Assembly: GCA_030604505.1 (NCBI GenBank)
Contig: JAUVVT010000106.1
Location: forward strand, 1 to 6,518
Length of the DNA: 6,518 nt
Direction: 5' to 3'
Source of the DNA: a bacterium
GTDB lineage: Bacteria > SM23-31 > JAUVVT01
Part shown: positions 1 to 6,333 of the stretch, piece by piece
How positions within the stretch are numbered: position 1 is the stretch's first letter
How the letters are laid out: each line of letters begins with the position of its first letter
Notes under the pieces: generated by a model
The model's database searches: none
Seen by the model: only the letters and a program-made list of their open reading frames with translations
What the model was told of the DNA's origin: nothing
Position numbers and translations under genes: made by a program

Positions 1-47
1 GAAGATAGAACCACAAAAGGTACGAAGTGAATGAAGAAAGATTAAGT

Positions 48-60
48 AAACGTTTTGACA
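48..60 (+). promoter_or_regulatory. possible LacI-type operator overlapping a -35-like box
   Basis: AAACGTTT (48-55) is a perfect 8-base palindrome with a central CG, the general shape of operators bound by LacI/GalR-family sugar regulators. It overlaps TTGACA (55-60), a perfect sigma-70 -35 hexamer. No convincing -10 box lies 16-18 bases downstream, because that position already falls at the ribosome binding site of gene 1. The site is therefore only suggestive: the palindrome is short and a chance match in AT-rich DNA is possible. Confidence 0.2.
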
Positions 61-76
61 TTACTATTTAATTGAC

Positions 77-83
77 AAGGAGG
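77..83 (+). promoter_or_regulatory. ribosome binding site deciding the GTG start of gene 1
   Basis: AAGGAGG is a near-complete Shine-Dalgarno sequence, five bases upstream of the GTG at 89. It decides the start. The next methionine codon in frame is residue 59, beyond the signal sequence and the nucleotide-binding first strand, so it cannot be the true start. Confidence 0.85.
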
Positions 84-88
84 AAAAA

Positions 89-1210
89 GTGAAAAATATA
101 TATTTTAATAAAGGTATAGCTTTCATTCTTATTTTTTTCATTTTTATTTCAACTGCCGGAACTTTTAAAACACTGGGAGAAGAAACACAAAAGTTCCGTT
201 TGGGTATTATCGGTCTCAAACACGCTCATGCTTGGAGTAATTTAAGAGCAATTGCAAAGATGTCAGACGTGGAAGTCGTTGGTATTGCGGAGTCTGTTGA
301 GATGCTCCAAAATGAAGCAAAAAAATATCTTCCTGATGTTAAATTTTTTGATGATTATAAAAAAATGATAGACGAGACAAAACCGGAGGCTGTTTGGGCT
401 TTTGTCGAGAACAACCGTCACTTAGATATTGTAGCGGACGTTGCATATAAAAAGATTCATATCATATTTGAAAAACCATTAGCATCAACTTATGCAGATG
501 CAAAAGAGATGCTTCGAATAGCAAGAAGACATAGTATAAATTTGATGACCAATTACCAGATGGCCTGGTGGTCTTCGAACTATGTAGCCTATGATGCAGT
601 ATCTTCCGGTAGAATAGGAAAAATATGGAGAGTACATGCAATTATCGGGCATGGTGGTCCTGGTGTTGCAAATGAACCTAAAACCAGACCCGGTGATTAT
701 TTCCTTGAATGGCTGAATGATGAGGAAAAAAACGGTGGTGGGGCTATCATTGATTTTGGATGTTATGGCGCTTTGTGGACGTGCTGGTTTTTAGGAAAAC
801 CGGAATCTGTTCAAGCAATGGTAAACCACAAAAATCCCAAGAAATATAATGTTGATGACAATTCCGTTATTCTCTGCAAATACCCGCAGGGAGTCGCAAT
901 CTTAGAGGGGTCATGGTCGCTCCCCAAAAGTTATCAGGATTTGGAAATCTTCGGAGATAAGGGGAGTTTGTACGTTACGCGGGATAAAGTGGAAATAAAT
1001 ATCAAAAAAATGACAAGGAACATAGAACTTCCCCCTTTACCTGAAAACGAAGTCTCTCCAATTGCGTATTTAATAGATAATATTCGAAGAGGTGTTCTGG
1101 CTGGCGGTTTGGTTGGTGCTGATATAAATCTGGATGTTGTTGAAATTCTGGAGGCAGCAAGAATTTCTATACAGACCGGAGCAGTTGTCCCACTTCCGCT
1201 GAGATATTAA
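89..1210 (+). CDS. exported Gfo/Idh/MocA-family oxidoreductase
   Basis: This 373-residue protein is probably an NAD(P)-dependent sugar or sugar-acid dehydrogenase; the substrate cannot be read from sequence. Residues 1-24 form a Sec-type signal sequence (Lys2, Lys8, then a hydrophobic run ending in STAG) with no twin-arginine motif. The Rossmann domain begins at residue 37 with RLGIIGLKHAHAW. Only the first glycine of the usual GxGxxG remains clear, as in the GLxHxH-type branch of the family. The family EKP motif with its catalytic lysine is at 128-130. The second domain carries GGGAIIDFGCYGAL (217-230), where a tyrosine (Tyr226) stands in place of the frequent catalytic histidine. This resembles glucose-fructose oxidoreductase-like members. 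Length is normal for the family and the frame is intact. The start is GTG with a strong ribosome binding site. Family assignment is firm. Export rests on the signal sequence. A role in sugar metabolism is inferred from the pectin-type neighbours. Confidence 0.9.
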   Translation: MKNIYFNKGIAFILIFFIFISTAGTFKTLGEETQKFRLGIIGLKHAHAWSNLRAIAKMSDVEVVGIAESVEMLQNEAKKYLPDVKFFDDYKKMIDETKPEAVWAFVENNRHLDIVADVAYKKIHIIFEKPLASTYADAKEMLRIARRHSINLMTNYQMAWWSSNYVAYDAVSSGRIGKIWRVHAIIGHGGPGVANEPKTRPGDYFLEWLNDEEKNGGGAIIDFGCYGALWTCWFLGKPESVQAMVNHKNPKKYNVDDNSVILCKYPQGVAILEGSWSLPKSYQDLEIFGDKGSLYVTRDKVEINIKKMTRNIELPPLPENEVSPIAYLIDNIRRGVLAGGLVGADINLDVVEILEAARISIQTGAVVPLPLRY

Positions 1211-1293
1211 TCGTCAATTAGTATTGCTGTCACTGCACTTTGACAGAACTTTCTTTTGTTGAATATAATCCAAAGCAATATAATAATTATTGC

Positions 1294-1324
1294 AAGGGTG
1301 GACATAGGGATTCGCCCTTTTCTT
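1294..1324 (+). terminator. candidate rho-independent terminator or degenerate palindromic repeat
   Basis: AAGGGTGGA (1294-1302) can pair with TTCGCCCTT (1311-1319) as a 9-base stem with two G-T wobbles and an 8-base loop. A short pyrimidine tract (TTCTT) follows. It lies 84 bases after the stop of gene 1, so it could end that transcript. The GGG..GGACATAGG..CGCCC pattern also resembles a degenerate copy of the dispersed palindrome of GGGCGGACACATAGGTCCGCCC type seen in several bacterial genomes. It may therefore be a repeat rather than a dedicated terminator. Confidence 0.4.
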
Positions 1325-1349
1325 AAGAATGGGATTAGTTATTAATGCT

Positions 1350-1385
1350 GGTAAGTATTAGGATTTATTAAATCCGAAACTTACC
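1350..1385. repeat. strong nested hairpin upstream of uxaE
   Basis: The outer arms GGTAAGT (1350-1356) and ACTTACC (1379-1385) are perfect inverted repeats. Inside them GGATTT (1361-1366) and AAATCC (1370-1375) are also perfect, around the loop ATT. Together they give 13 base pairs with one small internal loop (4 by 3 bases). No U-tract follows, so it is not a standard terminator. It ends 88 bases before the uxaE start and could be an mRNA leader structure, a regulator site or a small dispersed palindrome. Confidence 0.6.
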
Positions 1386-1405
1386 GCTTGAAAATAATTT
1401 ACAGA

Positions 1406-1437
1406 TTTGTTATATTTATTTTTTATAAAATTATAAT
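1406..1437 (+). promoter_or_regulatory. possible uxaE promoter in an AT-rich tract
   Basis: TATAAT at 1432-1437 matches the sigma-70 -10 consensus. It is preceded by TTGTTA at 1407-1412 with a long 19-base spacer. TTTG at 1406-1409 would alternatively fit a Bacteroidota-type -33 box, but no clear TAnnTTTG follows. The tract is so AT-rich that chance matches are likely. Position is the best support: about 37 bases upstream of the uxaE start and just after the hairpins. Confidence 0.25.
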
Positions 1438-1473
1438 AATATTAATAATTATAAGAAAACAGAAAGGTGAGAT

Positions 1474-2724
1474 ATGAATTTAGAAAAATATTCAATGGGA
1501 ATTGGTGACAGATTTGCCCATCAGGGAAAGGCACAGCTCGATGCACTGATAAAGGCAAAAGAGCAGGGGGTATCAATTGTTCCGGTCTGGAATAAATCTT
1601 TTAGAGAGCATAATATAATAAATACTGTTCCTTCCGACACGCGCAAAGAGGCTGATGAAGCGGTACAGATACGCGACTGGACAGATTCATACTATGTGGA
1701 TGCCGACCACATCGGTTTAAAAAATGTAGATGGATTTATTGATTCCAGCGATTTTTTCACGCTCGATGTTGCGGATTTTATCTCTGAAGCACCGGATGAA
1801 CAAGCTTTGCATGAGTTCATCAGCAAACAGAGCAAATACATCGGCACGCTTGAAATACCCGGTATTGATAGTTCTTTCCAGGTAACCGCTGAAATGGTTG
1901 AAGAAATCGGGCGTAAATTTTTAACCGCAATAAAGGAAGCTGGTAAAATCTACAGACATATTGAAAGTGTGAAAGGGAGTGATAAATTTATAACGGAAGT
2001 ATCTATTGATGAATCAGATGACCCACAAACCCCTGTTGAACTTTTGTTTATTCTGTCAGCGGTGGCAAATGAAGGAATTCCTGCTCAGACAATAGCGCCT
2101 AAGTTTACCGGCAGATTCAATAAAGGCGTTGATTACGTCGGCGACCTGCAGCAATTCACAAAAGAATTTGAAGGGGATATTGCCGTAATTAACTTTGTTG
2201 TAAAGGAATTTTCACTTCCATCAAATCTGAAACTTAGCATTCATTCCGGCAGTGACAAATTTTCAATTTATACTCCGATAAAAAAAGCTATCAAAAAATT
2301 TAATGTTGGTCTGCATCTTAAAACTGCCGGTACTACCTGGCTTGAGGAGCTGATCGGTTTTGCTGAGGCAGGCGGCGATGGATTGGATATTGCAAAAGAG
2401 GTTTATAAAAAAGCTTATTCAAAATATGACGAACTCTGTAAACCTTATGCCGCGGTGATAGATATTGATAAAAACGAACTTCCGCCTCCGGAAACCGTCG
2501 ACAAATGGGATGAAAATACCTATGCTTCTACACTAAGACACGACCTTAGCTGCGAATTATACAATTTAAACTTTCGTCAGCTTCTGCATGTAGGTTATAA
2601 AATAGCCGCCGAAATGGGTGAGCATTATCTTAATGCACTGGTAAAGCACGAAAAAGTAATTGCACAGAATGTTATGGAAAATATTTACGACAGACATTTA
2701 AAACGAATATTTATCGAAGATTAG
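1474..2724 (+). CDS. uxaE: tagaturonate epimerase UxaE
   Basis: The 416-residue product matches the UxaE family, first defined in Thermotoga maritima. These enzymes epimerise D-tagaturonate to D-fructuronate in galacturonate catabolism and so replace the UxaB/UxaA route. Family blocks read along its full length: EKYSMGIGDRFAHQGKAQL (4-22), PVWNKSFREH (37-46), YVDADHIGL (74-82), EVSIDESDDPQTP (175-187), APKFTGRFNKGVDYVGD (208-224), SIHSGSDKFSIY (255-266), LKTAGTTWLEE (282-292) and LHVGYKIAAEMG (371-382). His79, His257, His281 and His372 with nearby Asp/Glu are candidate metal or active-site residues; the family is regarded as metal-dependent. There is no signal peptide, so it is cytoplasmic. 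ATG 1474 follows AAAGGTGAG with suitable spacing. The frame is intact. The uronate isomerase UxaC needed upstream is not in this window. Confidence 0.95.
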   Translation: MNLEKYSMGIGDRFAHQGKAQLDALIKAKEQGVSIVPVWNKSFREHNIINTVPSDTRKEADEAVQIRDWTDSYYVDADHIGLKNVDGFIDSSDFFTLDVADFISEAPDEQALHEFISKQSKYIGTLEIPGIDSSFQVTAEMVEEIGRKFLTAIKEAGKIYRHIESVKGSDKFITEVSIDESDDPQTPVELLFILSAVANEGIPAQTIAPKFTGRFNKGVDYVGDLQQFTKEFEGDIAVINFVVKEFSLPSNLKLSIHSGSDKFSIYTPIKKAIKKFNVGLHLKTAGTTWLEELIGFAEAGGDGLDIAKEVYKKAYSKYDELCKPYAAVIDIDKNELPPPETVDKWDENTYASTLRHDLSCELYNLNFRQLLHVGYKIAAEMGEHYLNALVKHEKVIAQNVMENIYDRHLKRIFIED

Positions 2725-2738
2725 AAATTATTAACCAT

Positions 2739-2765
2739 GGATTGCACGGATTTCACAGATTAAAA
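2739..2765. repeat. degenerate 9-base periodic repeat (ACCAyGGATT..CACAGATT type)
   Basis: Three successive 9-base units, GGATTGCAC, GGATTTCAC and AGATTAAAA, follow TTAACCAT just after the uxaE stop. The string resembles a dispersed intergenic repeat (ACCACGGATT-CACGGATT-CACAGATT) common in many Bacteroidota-like and other environmental genomes. Resemblance to that repeat is from memory; the periodicity is visible directly. No coding role is apparent. Confidence 0.55.
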
Positions 2766-2820
2766 GAGAAGAAATATTTAAATTTTCCCTTTTTGATTTG
2801 TTATTCTATTTGAAATAATA

Positions 2821-3064
2821 ACAAGACTTTGGCAAATTTTGAAAATTTCAATATATTTTGTAGTTTCATTGATATTTTTAAGTGAATATCAATTTAAACC
2901 AGGTGCCCTGTCATTCCGATCCTGAAACATGTTCAGGATCTTCGGAATCTATTGTTTATTAGTTATTTAGATGATGAAACGAGTAGATCCTGAAACAAGT
3001 TCAGGATGACAGGTTTAGGTTATTTCAACTAAAACTATATATAATAAATTTGCCAAAGTCTTGT
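2821..3064. mobile_element. MITE-like element with 19-bp terminal inverted repeats
   Basis: ACAAGACTTTGGCAAATTT (2821-2839) is repeated perfectly in inverse orientation as AAATTTGCCAAAGTCTTGT (3046-3064), bounding a 244-bp segment. AATAATA lies directly outside both ends (2814-2820 and 3065-3071), as expected for a 7-bp target-site duplication; in such AT-rich DNA it could be chance. There is no transposase or other ORF inside. The interior is filled with hairpins: ATTGATATT/AATATCAAT (2868-2893) and a nested palindromic block (2907-3013). The element would be non-autonomous, moved by a transposase elsewhere. It ends 41 bases before the start codon of the rhamnosidase gene and may have altered its promoter. 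I cannot assign an IS family. Confidence 0.6.
2907..3013. repeat. nested REP-like palindromic block inside the MITE-like element
   Basis: Outer arms CCTGTCAT (2907-2914) and ATGACAGG (3006-3013) enclose two direct copies of a 22-base imperfect palindrome (2918-2939 and 2986-3007), which differ at one base. Each copy has arms ATCCTGAA and TTCAGGAT. The left copy extends outward through TTCC/GGAA (to 2915 and 2946) into a longer stem with a small bulge. The CATCCTGAA-TTCAGGAT core resembles a dispersed repeat found in intergenic DNA of many bacteria. No ORF is present. Confidence 0.65.
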
Positions 3065-3092
3065 AATAATATAAAGGCGAAATAATATTATT

Positions 3093-3099
3093 AAAGGAG
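3093..3099 (+). promoter_or_regulatory. ribosome binding site pointing to an ATA start
   Basis: AAAGGAG is a good Shine-Dalgarno sequence. Six bases after it lies ATA (3106-3108), in frame with the rhamnosidase. The first standard start codon in frame, TTG 3142, is 42 bases away, far too distant to use this site, and has no SD of its own. ATT at 3103 is the only other near candidate and is spaced too tightly. Confidence 0.7.
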
Positions 3100-3105
3100 A
3101 TTATT

Positions 3106-5334
3106 ATAAAAAGATTTAGATTATTATATGTTGCGATTCTGTTGGGCTTAATTTTTGTTATTATTCAGAACGTTTTGGTCTGCCCTACAGAAACACTCCA
3201 GCCATCCGGTCTCATTTGCGAACTTCTCGAAAATCCCGAAAAAACGGTCATTACTGATGGTCTTCCCGAGTTTGGCTGGATTATGAATTCTACTTTAAAG
3301 GATGATTTCCAGTCGGCATATCAGATAATTCTCTCTTCTGGTCTGGATAACTTGAATAAAAATATCGGCGATATGTGGGATACGGGAAAAATCAGGTCTG
3401 CGGAGTCCATAAATGTTGAATACAACGGGAAACTACTGTATTCAAATACTTCTTATTTTTGGAAGGTAAGAACCTGGAACAGGAGGGATGAGGTCAGTTC
3501 CTATTCCACTCTACAGAGTTTCCGTACTGGCAAGATTACACAGAGACACTCCACTGCCCGCTATCCGCTTGAGAAACGTGAAGTCGAACCTTTGCGTGTT
3601 ATAAAGAAAGGGAAGGGACATTACTTTATAGACTTTGGCAGGGCGGCTTTTGGTACAGTTAAATTGAAGCTTACAAGTCCTTCTTCCGGAGGTGAGGTCG
3701 AAGTTCATCTTGGGGAAGTTCCAAATGGAGAAGATGCCGTTGACCGCAATCCCGGTGGGTCCAGGCGATACCGAAAAATGGTATTGAAAACAAAAAAAGG
3801 GACAAATATTTACACTGTTCGTATTACTCCCGATAAGCGTAATACGGGAGAAAGAACCATCAAGATGCCCAAAACTACGGGTGAGGTTATGCCTTTCCGG
3901 TACTGTGAAATCGTGAACAGCCCGAGTGATATTAAGCGGTCAAACATTTGGCAGTTGATGGTTAATTATCCTTTCAATAATGATGCGTCGGATTTTGTAT
4001 CTTCCGACAATGTGCTCAATGATGTGTGGGATTTCTGTAAATACAGCATCAAAGCGACCAGTTTCTGTGGCGTGTATGTTGATGGGGACAGGGAAAGAAT
4101 TCCTTACGAGGCAGATGCTTATATCAATCAGTTATGCCATTATAGTGTTGACAGGGAATTCACAATGGCGCGATACAGCCATGAGTATCTAATTACACAT
4201 CCAACATGGCCCACAGAATGGATTCTCCATTCCATATTAATGGCGTGGGTTGATTATATGTATACTGGAAATATAGAATCAATAGAAAGATATTATGAGG
4301 ATTTGAAGGCGAAAACACTGCAGGCACTGGCAAGGGAAGACGGCCTGATTAGTGTGAAGACAGGGCTGGTTACAGATGAGGTGCTTAATTCGATTCATTT
4401 CAAAGGAGAATTAAGGGACATAGTCGATTGGCCCCATGGAGGTATACTGGGCTTAAAGGGCGGTTATGGTGAAACAGACGATTTTGAATTCAAGCCGATC
4501 AATACTGTTGTTAATGCCTTTCATTATAGAGCACTGATGTTGATGAGTCATATTGCAAAAGCACTGGGCAAGACCGAAGATTGTAACCATTTTCTCAATA
4601 AGGCAGAATTGGTGAAGAAATCTATTAATGAAAAACTTTTTGACAAAAAACGTGGAATTTATGTGGATGGAGAGGGCACGAGTCATGCTTCGTTGCATGC
4701 TAATATGTTTCCTGTTGCCTTCGGGGTAGTGCCCGAAGAGTACATACAAGGAGTTGCGGACTTTATCAAGACAAGAGGAATGGTATGCAGTGTATATGGG
4801 GCACAATATCTGCTGGAAGCTCTTTATCAAGCTGCTGAAGACGAGTATGCACTTTCGCTCCTGACTTCGACATCGGAGCGGAGCTGGGCTCACATGATTT
4901 ACGATATAGGTTCTACTATTTCGCTTGAGGCATGGGATAATAAATTCAAGCCAAACCAGGATTGGAATCACGCATGGGGAGCTGCACCGGCGAATATCAT
5001 CCCGAGACTTCTTATGGGAGTTCAGCCAATTGAGCCGGGATTTAGCAAGATTCAAATCAAACCTCAGGTTAGTAGTATGAAAAGCGGAAGACTTGACCTG
5101 CCTACTATTCGGGGAACGGTGCACGTTGATTTTAAATCTGTAAAAGATGTTTCTTTTATTCTTAACGTTTGTATTCCAGCAAATACTTTAGCTAAGATAT
5201 ATCTGCCGAAATTTGAAGTTGATAATACCGATGCGTTAGTGGATGGAATGCAGCGGAAAGGCAAGATGGATGGGGACTTTATTGTTTTTGACAATATCGG
5301 CTCCGGAGACCATCAATTCGAAAGAAAAAAATAA
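3106..5334 (+). CDS. secreted alpha-L-rhamnosidase, GH78 type, with probable ATA start
   Basis: The product would hydrolyse terminal alpha-L-rhamnose from glycans such as rhamnogalacturonan. With the ATA start it has 742 residues, numbered here from ATA. A signal sequence (KRFRLLYVAILLGLIF, 2-17, and on to about 25) comes first. Cys26 follows, but its context VLVC is a poor lipobox. Next are an Ig/FnIII-like domain with FWKVRTWN (118-125), a beta-sandwich domain with YFIDFGRAAFG (173-183) and VHLGEV (200-205), an (alpha/alpha)6 catalytic domain (about 300-635), and a C-terminal beta domain starting at MGVQPIEPGF. DGDRERIPYEADA (326-338) aligns with the GH78 DERxGWxGDA region, making Glu330 the likely general acid. 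LEAWD (607-611) holds the likely general-base Glu608. At 742 residues it is compact for GH78 because it lacks extra beta domains. The standard start TTG 3142 would remove the basic n-region of the signal peptide. Linkage specificity is unknown. Confidence 0.88.
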   Translation: MKRFRLLYVAILLGLIFVIIQNVLVCPTETLQPSGLICELLENPEKTVITDGLPEFGWIMNSTLKDDFQSAYQIILSSGLDNLNKNIGDMWDTGKIRSAESINVEYNGKLLYSNTSYFWKVRTWNRRDEVSSYSTLQSFRTGKITQRHSTARYPLEKREVEPLRVIKKGKGHYFIDFGRAAFGTVKLKLTSPSSGGEVEVHLGEVPNGEDAVDRNPGGSRRYRKMVLKTKKGTNIYTVRITPDKRNTGERTIKMPKTTGEVMPFRYCEIVNSPSDIKRSNIWQLMVNYPFNNDASDFVSSDNVLNDVWDFCKYSIKATSFCGVYVDGDRERIPYEADAYINQLCHYSVDREFTMARYSHEYLITHPTWPTEWILHSILMAWVDYMYTGNIESIERYYEDLKAKTLQALAREDGLISVKTGLVTDEVLNSIHFKGELRDIVDWPHGGILGLKGGYGETDDFEFKPINTVVNAFHYRALMLMSHIAKALGKTEDCNHFLNKAELVKKSINEKLFDKKRGIYVDGEGTSHASLHANMFPVAFGVVPEEYIQGVADFIKTRGMVCSVYGAQYLLEALYQAAEDEYALSLLTSTSERSWAHMIYDIGSTISLEAWDNKFKPNQDWNHAWGAAPANIIPRLLMGVQPIEPGFSKIQIKPQVSSMKSGRLDLPTIRGTVHVDFKSVKDVSFILNVCIPANTLAKIYLPKFEVDNTDALVDGMQRKGKMDGDFIVFDNIGSGDHQFERKK

Positions 5335-5535
5335 AGAAAAAGATTGATATATAGATATTTCAATTAAGTATGTGAAATTATATTTTAATGAGTATTTACA
5401 AATTGTTTTTCATTGAAAAAAACCAAATATTACATTATATTTAAAAAATTTAAATAATATCATTTCAAAAAAGGTTTTGTATTCTATTTTTCAGAATTCC
5501 GGTAAGAATTATTTTTTACTTGACTCATTAAAAAA

Positions 5536-6231
5536 ATGAAAATTGCAGTATTAGACCTTCATCGCTGGATACATAATAAAACTTACGAATCGGTAAAAAT
5601 TGCGGATGCTTTAAAGGAATATTTTGATGGCGAGGTTTCTATATTTGAGATGCTGCGCAATATTCCACCCGAGATAAATTTTGACGAGTTTAACGGTATT
5701 TTAATCAGCGGCTCAGATTCTACGCATATAGAAAAGTACAGGGGATACAAAATTACCCAAAAGATTATTGAAAGCGCAAATGAGCTGTCTATTCCGGTTC
5801 TGGGTGTGTGTGCAGGGAATCAAATGTTAGCAAAGATATTTGACCAGAACATTGAATTTATGGAAAAACCGGAGGTAGGATGGTATGAAATCGAATTAAC
5901 CGATAATGGAATGAAAGATGAATTATTTAACGGACTGCCCAAAAAATTTGTTTCTTTTGAATGCCATATAAAACGCATTTATGAAGATGAAAACAAATAT
6001 ATAAACATCTTAGGTAGAAGCAAAAACTGCATTCAGTCAGTGAGATATAACAAATATGTCTGGGGAATACAGTTTCATCCGGAAGACACTATTGAGGGTG
6101 GAAATGAACAGATAAAAAATTATACACGCCGTGAACCTTCCTCCAAATCGAGGATTCTTTCTCCTGAAAAACTTGTTTGCAAGAATGTCTATAAAAACTT
6201 TATTGAAATTGCCGTTAGGAAGAAAAAATAA
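5536..6231 (+). CDS. stand-alone class I glutamine amidotransferase-like protein
   Basis: This 231-residue protein is a single class I GATase domain with no fused synthetase. The nucleophile elbow is LGVCAGNQMLA (89-99) with Cys92. GIQFHPED (177-184) supplies His181 and Glu183, so the Cys-His-Glu triad is complete. GILISGSDSTH (54-64) is the usual loop after the third strand. The expected activity is glutamine hydrolysis to ammonia, or hydrolysis or transfer of another gamma-glutamyl compound; partner and substrate are unknown. It resembles proteins often annotated as GMP synthase glutamine-amidotransferase-like, but no ATP-pyrophosphatase domain follows. The tail after 195 is rich in basic residues. 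There is no signal peptide. ATG 5536 starts the conserved first strand MKIAVLDL. Only A-rich sequence precedes it, without a Shine-Dalgarno. The 201-base upstream gap suggests its own promoter. Its relation to sugar catabolism is unclear. Confidence 0.85.
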   Translation: MKIAVLDLHRWIHNKTYESVKIADALKEYFDGEVSIFEMLRNIPPEINFDEFNGILISGSDSTHIEKYRGYKITQKIIESANELSIPVLGVCAGNQMLAKIFDQNIEFMEKPEVGWYEIELTDNGMKDELFNGLPKKFVSFECHIKRIYEDENKYINILGRSKNCIQSVRYNKYVWGIQFHPEDTIEGGNEQIKNYTRREPSSKSRILSPEKLVCKNVYKNFIEIAVRKKK

Positions 6232-6333
6232 ATATACATAGAATTTCATCATACAAGAATAATTCTTCCTTAAAGACAACCTTTCTGATTGTACATAATT
6301 AAAAATTTAAATCTTTCAAAAAAAGGAAAACTA

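Larger units (their letters stand above)
1211..1473. other. 263-base intergenic region between the oxidoreductase and uxaE
   Basis: I see no gene here. It holds two hairpins (1294-1319 and 1350-1385, listed separately). After these comes a very AT-rich tract (about 1386-1460) that probably contains the uxaE promoter, and then the uxaE ribosome binding site. The gap and the hairpins argue against simple operon read-through from gene 1. Confidence 0.7.

Noticed and set aside
1..34. Possible C-terminal tail of an upstream gene (two frames stop at 30 and 34)
   Set aside because: Only ten codons in either frame, with nothing recognisable. The ACCACAAAAGGTACGAAG string looks as much like a degenerate intergenic repeat as coding DNA.
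3178..3183. Lipoprotein cysteine (Cys26) at the end of the rhamnosidase signal sequence
   Set aside because: The preceding residues V-L-V do not give the Gly/Ala/Ser normally required just before the lipobox cysteine, so a lipoprotein call is not justified.
3511..3708. Short minus-strand open frame (65 codons) inside the rhamnosidase
   Set aside because: Antisense shadow of the conserved beta-domain coding sequence; no motif and no plausible ribosome binding context.
3980..4192. Plus-strand open frame of 70 codons in another frame of the rhamnosidase
   Set aside because: Overlaps the conserved region including the catalytic DRERIPYEADA motif; Met/Ser/Cys-rich translation without family resemblance.
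4453..5124. A 223-codon open frame on the minus strand inside the rhamnosidase gene
   Set aside because: It lies wholly antisense to a well-conserved GH78 catalytic domain. Its translation is rich in Ser, Arg, His and Cys with no recognisable motif, and it continues only because of codon use on the plus strand.
5064..5294. Minus-strand open frame of 76 codons over the C-terminal part of the rhamnosidase
   Set aside because: Antisense to the C-terminal beta domain; no recognisable protein features.
5335..5535. Search for a terminator or promoter in the gap before the amidotransferase
   Set aside because: Only weak AT-only palindromes (for example TTTTTC/GAAAAA at about 5406-5420) and homopolymer-like runs are present; none is distinguishable from chance in such AT-rich DNA.
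6255..6267. AAGAATAATTCTT palindrome after the amidotransferase stop
   Set aside because: Perfect but with a one-base centre, AT-rich and without a U-tract, so it is not supportable as a terminator; a chance palindrome is likely.
6037..6279. Minus-strand open frame of 80 codons over the end of the amidotransferase
   Set aside because: Mostly antisense to the GIQFHPE active-site region and tail of a conserved gene; no motif.
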